A DNA stretch of 64,000 bases from positions 597,606 to 661,605 of the forward strand of contig NMRA01000208.1 of the NCBI GenBank assembly GCA_002633005.1. Direction: 5' to 3'. Under the pieces are notes generated by a model, which searched no databases, was not told the DNA's origin, and saw only the letters and a program-made list of their open reading frames with translations. How positions within the stretch are numbered: position 1 is the first letter of the stretch; each line of letters opens with the position of its first letter. The stretch is from Phoronis australis. Its lineage: Eukaryota; Phoronida; Phoronidae. The position numbers were made by a program, and so were the translations under genes. Below are positions 49,374 through 60,999 of the stretch, piece after piece.

Positions 49374-50287
49374 TGCTGGAGGTATTTATATATGGTTTAA
49401 AACTGCACACTGCACTGGTGTGACCTACTTCTTAGACACTTCAAAGTTTAGCTTTCCTACCAATGCATCTCATAATTTCTCCAAAGCATTTGACAGACCA
49501 AGAGCAGCAAACAAAAGATCAAAAGTTCCTTTAATAATACCAATGCCGATTTTAATATCAATTAGACATATTAAGTACTACTAACATGAGTTCTGATGTG
49601 ACCTAGTTTTTAGTGACACCTGTTGTCAAGTTTAATAAGCTCATGAAGTTCTAACTTGCCACTAGATGTCAGTCAAAATCAAAATTGTCTTTATTAAGCA
49701 AATTAAATTGCTTTTTTATAGGTTGACTTGCAAAATTTTAAAGTTAGAATGACAAAGTAGATTAGTCATTCAATTAAGCAAGCTAGGTGACTCCATGAAA
49801 TGTTTGTTATTTAAAGTTTTTTGCAGATTTTGTTAATAATAAATTAAACTTTTGTAGTGTCTTACGAAGTTATACATATAGTGTTGACTGCCTCTACAGA
49901 TTTGTATTGGGCTTGATGTTGGTTAATCAGGCACTGCTTTAGGGTTGAGGGCTGAAATACCAAGCCAGGACAAAAGTTCAAACCTGACGCAGCACTTTCT
50001 AAACTCGACGCGCATTTTCCAAACTCGACGCAGCAAAATCCAAACTCGTTGCAGCGTCGAGTTAAAACAGGCCGTGGAGAACACTGCATATACCTAAACA
50101 CAAGGAAGAATATCTTATTTCTAGGCCAATTTTGAATTACTTCTGAATGTTTTTTATGATTACGACAGCTACACCCAAAAGAAACAGTGCTTCAGTATTT
50201 CAAGTTAGGCAAGGTTGGTATGTAGCATAAGTCAAGCAAAAATAGACAGAAATTCCACGCTCATCGTGATGCCGTTTCTACTTTCAC

Positions 50288-50487
50288 AAACAAATATTCC
50301 AGCAATTATTTTTTTCAAAGTCCTTTGCTAAGATGCCCAAATCGTCATCTGGCCATGTTTACTCTACTCGCGGCAGGGGGCGCCATGATGCCATGCTCCC
50401 TGGCTCAAGGAGTGTGAAAATGGCCAGATGATGACTTGGGCAACTGAACAAAGGACTGTTAAAAAATTGATTGCGGCAGTATTTGTT
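50288..50487. mobile_element. Foldback (inverted-repeat) element
   Basis: Arms 50288-50356 and 50420-50487 are complementary over most of their ~68 bp, for example GATGCCCAAATCGTCATCTG against CAGATGATGACTTGGGCAAC. The central ~60 bp is GC-rich (GCGGCAGGGGGCGCCATGAT). No coding capacity is seen. The structure fits a foldback MITE. Confidence 0.65.
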
Positions 50488-51690
50488 CGAACTGGGAAGA
50501 GTTAAAGACAACAACAGCCTCCTAATATGTCCATCTAGGTGCAAAAGGTACTTATAGCAACATGACTTTGGTGGTAAGGCATAACTCCCCAAAAAGCTTC
50601 CAGCATATGGCAGCCTTACGGGACAGCCACCGCCTGCACTGGGGCCAGTTGACACAGTGGTACAGTCTAGTCCTAATGACGATTTTCTGTAAATTACGCT
50701 TAACACTGGCTAAGCTCACGAAGTCACATCAATAAGTGAACCTTTCAAGTGTAGATGGACACCAATGGAGGCACCTTTTAGCTCTAACGCATGTTCCCGC
50801 AATCAACATTTTCTCCCACTGGCCATTCGTTTATGATCAACAAAATCATGATCTGACCCATTTTCGTTTTTATCGTATTACTGAGGACGCCGTAGCATTT
50901 AAACTTAATCACTGACATTGATCATCTCTGGAGTGAGCCCATCACTAATGAGCTCGCTATGTGCTCAAAACTTGGCATAACTGGCAAAATGACGAATGAA
51001 GAGACATATTGGAAAGAAATGTTAAACAGTTAATTACTAATAATATGTTACAGATGGACAGACTCAAAGATATTGACGGCAAAAGGTGTCTGTTTGAACG
51101 TAATTGTTATAACCAGTGAGAGGCATAATTTGCCAAACAAAAAAAACTTCCGACGAATGGTGTTTCAGATGGCTAACGTCAGCCCCAGCTTGGTTGGTCC
51201 AGTTTAGACGGTTCAAACCCGACTTAACCAATCGGATACCATTAATAATCCACTGGTCACCGACCACCATAGCAAAGACGTCTTATGCCTCGTACACCAT
51301 TTTACGCACTGCAAAAACAGACTTACTGCTAGCAATGAACTGCCTGTCTCATTCACGGGAGTTTATCGTGTAGTTTTGAGAGGTAACCTAGGTAAACAGA
51401 TTGAGACCAGGCTGCTGTGGTCTTGGCTGTCTTGTCCAAAACTGAGGAAATGTTTGCAGACTACTCACCAGAGACATCTGGTGGCAATCAAAATTGCAGG
51501 TCACTGTAGAGAAGAACAGACACACACGAATATTTGTAAGACGTTTATGGTTTGAATTTTTATGTTTTTCGATGTCTGTTCGATTATTAATATATTTTCT
51601 ACGAGGCTGATTGTTTTTTTATAATCTATGCGCTGATCTTTTATTTCTTCGTTCAGTTTGTGCTTCGTAAAATAAATCATGTGACTAGAA

Positions 51691-51703
51691 CAAAATGGCG
51701 GCA
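51691..51703 (+). promoter_or_regulatory. YY1-like motif overlapping GRTP1 start codon
   Basis: CAAAATGGCGGCA closely matches the YY1 core (AAnATGGCGGC) and also contains the presumed initiation codon at 51695. YY1 sites overlapping start codons are common in TATA-less animal promoters. Proximity to the transcription start is inferred. Confidence 0.4.
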
Positions 51704-54700
51704 GTTTCTGACAGGTGGGTGGATGCAGAAGCTTCTTTCACACAATAGCCTGGAACGGCCCCTGTCTTTGATACTCCTCGAATATAGCGGTCCCAGATTT
51801 AGAAAATTTTACAAAAAGTTACCAATCTGCCATTAATTGGGTCATGGGACTATGTTTTTTGTAAAATGTGTAAAAAAGAAGTGATTATTCATTAATAACA
51901 TTCACTGTGACTTTGTCATTTGACTTTGAGCAAAACAACATAACATGACCGAATTGAATTTGATATAAATGATCCAGATGAAATCTCAAAAACGCTGTTA
52001 CAACTTTTTAAATTATTAGTTTTTTGTTCTACGCACCTTTTGATTTAAAATTTTTGTGAAAACAATAAAAGGCATATTTTGAATTGCCCCTCGTACAAAA
52101 GTGGAACATTAGAGATCGAGCAGTGTATAAAGCATATTCTGAAAGTTTAATATGAATCGTACCAGTCCACTTATGAGATTCTTCCGAAATTAGCCGAATT
52201 TGGCCATTTTTTTAGTGTCCACCTTCCTCAAGGTATGCATGCAAATCCCAGCTAGTAATCTTCAATAACATTATGTTGTCATGATGGACCATCCAGAGTT
52301 GGCAGGCAGCCAACTTTGGAGGTCAGAAGGCCACATGTCCTTCTACTCTATTATTCTTTATTGTGTTTTAATCTGACAGCCTCAAGATAAGAGTTACCTG
52401 AAAAATTAAAAAATGTTTGATTTCATGTTTGCCCGATGTGGACAAAAACAGCTGCTTACTTTCGTAATAGCCGAGATTGCCCGACCTCGGGAATCGAACC
52501 AGCCACCCCGATTTAACCAGTGAGCGTGCTAACCATTCAGCTAATAGGCAATTGCCCGTTAGCGAGTGGCTAACAGAGACTCATATATGATTCACCGGAA
52601 GCACTTTCACAACATTACATTTGAATTCCTTAAAAAAAATTGAGTGTAGAGCTTTTTTCTTCACAAAAATCGGCCAAGTTTGTAGGGAAATAGTAATTCA
52701 TATCGACAATTTGATTAGTCAATCCAATAGTCCCACTAACTGATGAGATGTTATTACCATGTTTTATTATACCCACACCTGGAGACCGGACAAAGGCCTT
52801 TTCAGATTAGTATGAACAGTGTCTGCAGATTGTACTCCCTGAAGCCCCTCACTTCCCTTCTATGTCACAATAGTAATGACATACTACAGCCGTTGTTTCC
52901 ACCGGGCTTGGAGTATCACTCAGTTCTATTTGTGTTGTAGTTGTGCCATGTATGGATTTCAAAGGTCCGATAGTTTTGACGGGCTGGCTCACGATGACTT
53001 TATGTCCAAGTATTTGAGGGTTCTTGCCAAACGAGCTAAAAAGTGGAAATCGCTAGTCGGTCACAAGAAGAATATATCGAAGTCTTTCATTGGTGAGTCA
53101 CCTCATGGAGAAGATATTCTGACATAAATGTAGTGTATAAACCCACCTTACATCCAAAAATGTTGCGATAGACCTCTGACTGGTCTCAGTGTGCTCCTTG
53201 CTCAAGTTAGAAGTGACTAACGGTGAGGTGAGGGCTGGCAGTTTGTCGGTGTGTGAGCCCAGGCTTGCTGCATTTGATCATGTCTCAGTCAATAACTGTC
53301 TGTCAGCTCTTGCCTAACCCTAAAATCACCTCTTGTTTGAATAAGGAACAGCTGTGAAGTTATTTCTCATCATCATTCTGGGCCTGGCTATTCAAATCCC
53401 ATTGGGGATAATAAAACAATCTTCTTAGCCAGCACCATAAACTCTTTGTTAAGCTGTGTTTAGTTACACAGTTCAACTGGGACAGTTGTAATACTGAAAG
53501 CAGGGTTCACATAGAATTAGTTTCAGCGACCTTGCACGGAGTAGTAACCCTCTCCTAGCCCAAAATGTGAGTAAGGAATAAATTCAAAGACTAGTTTCAT
53601 TGCAGTTAACAGTCTCACTGGAAGTCGGGTTTGTAGCTGGTTTAATTCTGTTATAAAATGGTATTTTACTGCTTGTAAAACTCACACAAGTTCCATCTTC
53701 TACTGCCTCTGACTGGTGTCAAGTACACTCTACTCATTCTTGTCTCAAAAATGTTAGTAACAGCCACCAATATAAAAAACGGAAATTTTGACTAAGTAAT
53801 TTAAATGTCTTTGTTTTCCAGTAAAAAAACATGTAAGAAAAGGTGTGCCATCTGAGCACCGTCCCATGGTAAGTTCATTTCTTATTCTGGGTTTGGCTTT
53901 TCACTGATCCACAGGCGTAAACCATTTGTTCATCTGTTTTGTTACACAGTCCAACTGGAACACTTGTATGACTAAGAGCAGGATTCACAAAAAACTACTT
54001 TCACTGACCTTGCTTGTCAGTTTCAAAAGGTTTATTGTATGTGGACAGCTCCCATGATTTACAACCATCCGAAAAATTCTAAGCCACTATACAGACTAGT
54101 GATAGCAGTTGAAACAACGAGATGAAAAAATACTTGAAAGCTTTATGAAAACCCAGAAACATTGCACTGCCCGTTGACCCAGTCTGTTGTATGTGGAGAC
54201 CACTAAACTAATGAAAGGGACTTGTAATTGGCTCCAGATTTCAAGTCAGATCCTGGATTTTGGATTCTATTTGAAAACTTATTGTGAATTCAGTTAAAAC
54301 TTCACCGATTTTCAAAAATAAAGGATTCAACTGTGTTCATATTTCTTGCTGAAAACATTGTGAAGGTTATTTTCTTGAAATATTAGATTTAAAGCTTTTG
54401 TAAATTAGGCCCAATGAAATGTTGGGACACAGTATGGCAGAAATTTCATTTTGTTAAATATTTCAACAAAAATAGCTTTTCAGGAAATTTTACTTTAGCA
54501 TGATTTGTATGGTGTAGCATTTGCAACAATATGGTAAGCCTAAGAAAAATAGAACCAAGATTTTTGTTACAAATTCAAGCATTTTTACGGTGGTAACATT
54601 TTGTTATTCTGCAGTGCTGGTGTTTTTGCTAGATTGGTCGTGATTATGTCACTGTGTTCATCTTCCTTTTTCAATGCAATGGTTTATCTAGCTACGCCTA

Positions 54701-57510
54701 TAACGATTATACTGTAGTAAAAAGGATTGTTGAAGTTATCATTCAAATGCTGACGTTTTGTTTGCAGGTGTGGATGTCCGTATCTGGTGCTCAGAAGAGA
54801 ATGGATGAAAATCCAGATTTGTATCATAAGTTATTGGGTGAGCCGAAAGATGAAGATGTAATGCATGCGATAAAAACAGGTAATTCTAAGAAACCATTGA
54901 AAAAATCATAAAGTTCATTGAAAAACATTTCCCCAGAAGTGTTCATTGGTTCCAAGCCCGGCCAAGAGAACACAGTTGGTTCTGGTCTCTTGGTTTTTTG
55001 AAAATCAAGTTGGTGATATGGTAATTTTTTATTTGCTCACTTTTTCAAAAAAAGAAAATCAATGCGAGACGAGGAAAAATTATACGGGGCTTTTTTCACC
55101 CATCGATTTGCAAGTCATTTCATTTCAGACTTGTCTTAACTTTTCTGTTATGTCTTTGTGCAGCTATTCAGAGAAACACGACACACTGGCTGAAATGAAT
55201 GCGAGTGCGTGTTATTTATAGTTGGGGTGCGTAGATATCAAGTGTGTTAGGATACAGACTAGAACCATCTATGATTTTTTGGTCTTACAGTCACGTCTGC
55301 TACACTTTCAGGGACACTTACTTATTTAATACACAGGAATCACTCTCAATGATTTTCTTTTTAGTCAGTAATATTGTCTTAAGGTTACACAGGTGTTCAA
55401 AATCACACAGGTGGGACCATCCATATCATCCCATTATTTGTGTGTTATGCGCTTCTATGGTTGTCTTGCCCTATGTACAGTCTGTGGCATTCTTCACTCT
55501 TGTAACTCTAACTTGCAGTTTGTTTTGAGTTTGATAATATGTGCTTGTGCACTGCATTTACTGTTTTAAGTCTTGTTGTTCCAGAACTATTTTGATTTTT
55601 GCAGCAAAGTGCCCATAGTCTCTCATATGATGTAGTAAGTTTTCATTCATTGTGTCGTTTTTAGATCTGAACAGAACATTTCCAGCTAATGTTTACTTCA
55701 AGACATCTCATCCTGATGGCAAACTCCGGTCTTTATTTAATGTTCTGTCAGCATTTGCATTGTTCAATCAAAGAATAGGATATTGTCAGGTATGGAGATT
55801 CTCTACTGTTGTGCTCGATCACCATCTTATATCTTCAGTGGTAGTCCTTGTTTCAATTAATTTCCATTATATTGTCTTTGGAATTCTTTGTTTTACCGAC
55901 CAAGTGGTAATGACTCGCGAAATAAACGATGGCACAGAAACAGTAACTGAGCTAGTACTAAGTTACGTTAATGGCGATCTTCTTAAGTTACTATGGACAC
56001 TGCTCTCTAAATTCATGCAAGTGTCATAACTGATAAACTACTTAAATTGTTGTTTTGTCCATATACCATAGACTGATCCAGTCAAAGGGGGGTTAGGACA
56101 CCCCTTTTTCCCTTGATTTTGGGTGATACCAAATCTAGAATTTTCAAATTGTTGACTTGCATCACCCTTTTTACGAAATGCTTGATCCGACCCCCTCTTT
56201 TAAAAAATCTTGGCTCCGCCCCTGATATACTGTTATACCATCAGGAAAAAGCAGCTTAACAACATCCTTAAACTGTTCTAAATGGTGTTGCTATACTTGA
56301 TGTATAGTAAAATTGAAACAGTTTATTAAATTCTTAAAGCAGATCGTGCTGGAAATCTGCTGAACTATTTCAGGGCCTGAATTACATTGCTGGACTGATG
56401 TTGCTGATCATTACAGATGAAGAAAGTGTTTTTTGGTTACTTGACACGTTGGTTACATATATTTTGCCAGGTAGTGTATTGTTGTTGTCAGTTTCCTGTG
56501 CTATCCTGAACCAGTGATTAACTGTTTTGTGTATGTTATTTCCATAATGCATTAAAAGTGTATTGTGGCATCATTATACCCAGATGTATTGTATATACAT
56601 GTCTGTGCTCTCAAATAAATTCAGGCAAACTGCTTAACTTATGCTCCGACCCGCTTACCACCACTGCATTGTGTACCAATACAATAGGATTGTTTGTCAA
56701 GTTTAATCAAACATGATTCTAGATCAGATTGTGATTGTAAATTTCGTGGTTTTAACAGTCCAGGGGAATGGTACGTAACTACCGTACTTAGAATTTTGCA
56801 GGTGGTTGTAAATCATGGACAGGTGTTCTTCATGCACAATTATAGACTTTTTGAAAATGACGTGCAAGATCAGAGAACCCTTCTCATAGTCAAACAACTA
56901 GTTGGCCCATGTAAGTAAACATAGGTTACCAAAGGGATTATGATCCTGACTGAAAAGATAATTGTTTTATTACCCCATATTGGTTTTAAATAGCCAATCC
57001 CAGAATGTGGTACTTGCATCTTTGACAGTCACTAACTGTTAAATGATACAGCACCGGACCAGCAGAGGGACAATCTCAATAACCACACATTTCAACATTA
57101 AAAATGTTGTTAAACTGATGCTTTGTGATTCACATCATGCCTGAATTTACTGCCAAATTCACTAGTCTGGGTACATGCATGATGGGCTGGGCTATTCAAA
57201 ACCAATAGCGGCTAATAAACCAATTTTTTTTTTCAGCTAGGACCACCAACCCTATTGTATGACTAAGAGCAGGGTTCACAAAGAGTCAATTTCAATGACC
57301 TTGCATGTCAATTTCAAAAGGCCTATTCCCTGTGTGTGAATGGCTGCCATGTTTTACATCCATCCCCAAAATTCTAAAACTCTAAGCCTCTATGCAGACT
57401 AGTTACCCTCTCCCGGCCCAAAATGTGTATTCTGTATGTCTTTTAGATCTGTATGCACCTGATATGGAGGGTCTGCAAGTTGAACAACAAGTGTTTGCTA
57501 AATTAGTTGA
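51695..57510 (+). CDS. GRTP1: GRTP1-type TBC domain Rab-GAP, 5' part
   Basis: Seven exons join in phase: 51695-51714, 52941-53092, 53822-53868, 54768-54879, 55665-55789, 56374-56470 and 57447-57510. They give 205 complete codons. The protein begins MAAVSDSCAMYGFQRSDSFD and matches my recollection of GRTP1 throughout: YGFxRxxxFD, VKKHVRKGVPSEHRPM, VWMSVSGAQKRMDENP, TDLNRTFPANVYF, GYCQGLNYIAGLMLLIT, and LYAPDMEGLQVEQQVFAKLV. The catalytic residues of TBC GAPs are present: Arg114 in the DLNR motif and Gln152 in YCQG, split across an exon junction. Such proteins accelerate GTP hydrolysis by Rab GTPases. The last exon ends in phase 2 with a GTAAGT donor. The remaining third of the TBC domain (human protein about 336 aa) is not in the window. 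A short first coding exon carrying only six codons plus two bases is supported by perfect phase. Confidence 0.93.
52476..52552 (-). ncRNA. tRNA-like sequence (probably SINE-derived)
   Basis: Read on the minus strand, a 77 nt stretch has seven-base ends that pair (ATTGCCT with GGGCAAT, one G-T). It has an A-box-like TAGCTGAATGGTTAGCA and a good B box, GGTTCGATTCCC. The anticodon and T stems do not fold convincingly, so it is unlikely to be a working tRNA. It lies in the first GRTP1 intron. Confidence 0.4.
53370..53590. repeat. GRTP1 intronic repeat family, copy 1
   Basis: Contains GGCTATTCAAAnCC, ACTGGnACA-TTGTA, AAGCAGGGTTCACA, TTTCAnnGACCTTGCA, and a CCCTCTCC-GCCCAAAATGTG end. Diverged copies lie at 53884-54110 and 57175-57432. 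Confidence 0.6.
53884..54110. repeat. GRTP1 intronic repeat family, copy 2
   Basis: Shares AGTCCAACTGGAACACTTGT, GACTAAGAGCAGGATTCACA, CACTGACCTTGCnTGTCA and ATTCTAAGCCnCTATnCAGA with the other copies. It lies in the intron after exon 53822-53868. Confidence 0.6.
56075..56235. repeat. Probable dispersed repeat in GRTP1 intron
   Basis: It opens AGTCAAAGGGGGGTTAGGAC and closes near GACCCCCTC, ending CTTGGCTCCGCCCCTGATAT. The purine/pyrimidine-rich ends and style resemble dispersed repeats in other invertebrate genomes. No second copy is present here, so this rests on composition. Confidence 0.3.
57175..57432. repeat. GRTP1 intronic repeat family, copy 3
   Basis: The longest copy, ending about 15 bp before the exon at 57447. 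It carries TTGTATGACTAAGAGCAGGG, TGACCTTGCATGTCAATTTC and TTACCCTCTCCCGGCCCAAA. Because it abuts the acceptor, part of the polypyrimidine region is repeat-derived. Confidence 0.6.
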
Positions 57511-58361
57511 GTAAGTATCATGCATTTAAATGTTAATTTCTCTGGCTCACATTTTGATCATTATCATGAATGCCTATTACTCGCTTGGAATACGGTAGCC
57601 ATTCACATACCACAGCGCTCAAAATTTTCCTTGACCAGCTTCTGTTGTTTCAGAATTAGGGAACAGAAGTGGCTGGAAGTAAGCAATGGCCGCTGCCTGT
57701 TGTCATGGCAACATACTTATGCAAACAGACCGTAAAAACTAAATCTGTCTTTCAAAATTCATAATTTTCATTTGAATGTGTTAACTACAACCTGAGATGA
57801 GTATCTAAGTTCATGCTGCAACAGCATTGCAAGTACTGCTGCTCCTTTGTTGATATGTCCCAACCAATATTGTGTAACTTGCCTGAGCAATGCAAGGGGG
57901 CGCTTATCTGAGGGATCATATTGCTCGAAAAGAATGCTGCGATGACATTTGAACAGGGAATGCATCATGTAACGTGTATTCACAAATTTTTGTTATGAGG
58001 ATGTCGTCAAAGTGGAAGTGACCACTTCTAATGAGTTTATTGATATATTCTCTACGAGAGAAGCTTTATAATCAAAGACCGTTGCCAAGCAACACAACAC
58101 AATTATCAAGTTGCGTGATATAATACGACCAATGCCCTTTTATAACGGTAACCCTCACAGTACAAAACTTCAGGAATTAGAGCAAAGGAAAACCCACCAA
58201 AGAACCGCAGATGAAAGGCATTGGCTATTATGTTGGTGATGCCAAGAATTGTACGAAAAGAAAGTATATACTATTGTCTGTCCAGTGTGTTCATTATGGG
58301 TCTGTTTATCTAGAGAACGATGACATCAACAGCCTGAGGTGATGTAATTAATTACAACAGC

Positions 58362-60999
58362 ATGGTGTCTTTGATGCTGGCAAATTTTGAGGTACGCAAA
58401 CCGGTTGAGGGTGTCGATGTAGTATTCTTTCAGTGTAAGGAGCAATTTGTTAACTCTTTTTCACAATTAATTTCCTCAAAGAAGTCTTGGGACTTGAACT
58501 GTTTAAAAGTAATTTTGCAGACCATAACGGAAACGAAAAAAGGGTGCCAAAGATGTAGAGGACTCGAACCACATGATGTGATTTATCTTCAGAACTTCAG
58601 CGGGATCAGGCTGATGAACGAGCTCAGAAAAAAGTTACCTGGAGTTGTTGCCACTCGACGGAGCGAAATGTTGGTCAAGGCCAAACTTACAAGACAATTT
58701 AAGTCTGTTTTACTTCCTCGGCAAATTTCAACTGGTTGGACCATTGGTGTTGGCCGCCTTCTTCGAGTACTTCAATTTAAATACCCTTTTTTGTCTGGCC
58801 ATCTCCATGTGAAACTCCAAGGTGATGGGAGGTGTATTGGTGGGCGTCACAGCACCTACATTGGTTTGAGCTTATTAAATCACGAAATAATGCTAAACGG
58901 TCTGTCTTATCAAAGTCCAGTGTCTCTTCTATGAGAGTGATTCAAGAGATAATCTTGAGGAAAATATTGAAAACTTTCTCAATGGTATGCTGAATGAAGT
59001 TGATAGAACCACATTTTATTTAGGCGGCGATGAGATGTTTATCCAAAACATTTTGGATGGCAGCAGTGTTTTGTCACCTAGTAGCTATAGTGGATGGAAC
59101 ATTTATCACGAAAGTTCAACTGATTCGAAACAAGATGTCGCCGACACTGGTCTTCGCACTGACCTTAGTGTATTACTTGACCGCAGTCACCCCGAGTCTT
59201 TGTTGTCCACCATTGCCTGTACTCTTCATGGTTTAGCCAGAATTGTTGAGAAGTTGCTGGTGCTTGAGATAGAAATTATTCTTGGCTATAAGAACAAAGT
59301 CGATCTATTCAGGTAAATGAAAGACTTACTAATTTGGAAAGCAATATTAACTTGCTTGGTGTCCGTCAAGGTAATTTCAAAATTTCATTTGATAAGTCTG
59401 GAAAGGCCGAACTAGTTTCTCTCAATAAAGACCATCTCCTGACAATAATTAGTCCAGCACCTCCTGATTGTGAGTCTTTGTATTCGCATGTGCTGCACAA
59501 CGTGTGTAGCAATGCGCCAATGAAGAACACTTTAAGATCTAGTGTTAAGGACTATCTAACCTTACATGATGATATTACAGAGCTGCAGTGTGTGCAGATG
59601 ATTTGGCACAGTCTGTATTGCATGTTTGAAGTTCTGCACAAAGAGCCTAGACATATTTTAAAAGAGCAATCTCCTGTTGGGTCTCTTAAAGCATCTGACT
59701 ATACATTTTTGTATTCCAAACAGCAGCTGCAATCATACAAATTCCATGCTGAACGGGTTTTATCAGTTTTTTTGCTTACGGTATTCAGCCAAAAGACTCG
59801 CGCCTTACATGCTGAAATTTGTAGATTGCGTGCCATACTTCTTGACAAATCTTGAATTCCCGATCTGTAGGTTTTCTACTGAAAGAGGAGAACACACAAA
59901 TTATCGCCATAACATGTTTTATTACAACCACACGACACGAAATGGTGGAAATTCATCAGATGATCCACATTTTTCTATACTGTTGTCTCAGTGGAGGAAG
60001 TTGTACTGCGACATTGCCAATGGAGACCCACAGGCATACAAAGCATTTAAAGTTTACATTGACAACCACAGTAAAACAAAGGCTACCCAAATAATTGTTT
60101 TTGTTCTGGAGCAAAGTATGCAAAAGTGGAATGTTGCTCACTCCAACTAATAATTCTGAATGATCGGCCAACGATGCAAAATTGCAAGCCATTTCATCAC
60201 TCACATCACAACAAATGTCTTTTTCTCGTGAAAGGAAGCTTCTTCATGGCAGGTCTTTCATTTTGTCTGGTAGTATTCCAAAGTTCAATAACCAAAAGTA
60301 TTCACATGAACAGTTGAAGGAACTGATCGTTTCTAATGGTGGCAATGAGGTCAGGAAAGGCATGACTTAACTGGACTAAACGGGAAGTCGAAGAAAAGTT
60401 ACATCGTTTTAGTGAACCTACCAAAGCCTCCTGTTGTCGTTGTTTGCGAAGCTGTTCATCGTGGACACACTGTTCTAAGTTTTCAGTTTCTCTATGATAC
60501 CATCATCAAATCTGAGGTACAGGATACACAAACATATGTACCTGAAGTAGTTGACAAGCTAACGAAAAAGTTCACATTTGCTCCCTCCCATTATAGACTC
60601 AATTCAAGCAAAAGAGCCAGACTGATTTCCTTGCTGAAAACAAGGAAACGAAGGAAGAGATGTTTAAAAACAAAGAAGACGCCCAGGAATGTACAATTGT
60701 TCTATGCCAAAGTCAAAATTCAAGAATTGTTAAAGACAAGGCGAAACTTCCGTGATGTTCCACAATTAACATCAAAGTTTTCCAAACAGTTTTCAGCTTT
60801 ACCTGCGGATATCAAAGCTAAATACAAAGAGATGTGGTTAAAAGCCAAGGAAGAGGAGACTTGTCGTTTGAAAGAGAATGCAGACCTTCGTCAATACAAC
60901 ACTTGCCAGCAACCCAATTATATGTCTATTTTGTCGTCTCATCACAGAGTGCAAAAGTCCAGCAAGTACGTTGTGCCTACACCAGAATTGTCTGTGTAG
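58362..60999 (+). pseudogene. Frameshifted transposase-like gene with BRCT-like and HMG-box-like C-terminus
   Basis: One long coding remnant runs through several frames. Segments in order: 58362-58930 (frame A), 58925-59300 (frame B), 59290-59760 (frame A), 59780-60150 (frame B), 60182-60370 (frame C) and 60390-60999 (frame B). Frame breaks fall near 58900-58930, 59290 and 59770-59850. Motifs resemble an RNase H-fold DDE transposase: HVKLQGDGRC (Asp 58824-58826), FYLGGDEMF (Asp 59029-59031), and RFSTERGEHTNYRHN (Glu 59881-59883 or 59890-59892). A CxxC sits earlier (KKGCQRCRGLE). The end encodes a BRCT-like fold (LLHGRSFILSG...LKELIVSNGGN) and then an HMG-box-like helical segment (SALPADIKAKYKEMWLKAKE). 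I cannot place it in a named superfamily. It lies in what appears to be a GRTP1 intron. Confidence 0.6.

Larger units (their letters stand above)
48986..51694. other. Region between SLC30A9 and GRTP1 start codons
   Basis: The two genes are divergent, with start codons about 2.7 kb apart, so this holds both promoters and probably a noncoding SLC30A9 5' exon. It contains an N at 49374, a ~190 bp segment present twice (49183-49373 and 50097-50285), a foldback repeat (50288-50487) and short AACTCGACGC repeats near 50000-50060. No coding sequence is supported. Confidence 0.5.

Noticed and set aside
50359-50706. Minus-strand 115-codon frame
   Set aside because: Much of it lies inside the foldback repeat; no protein-family features.
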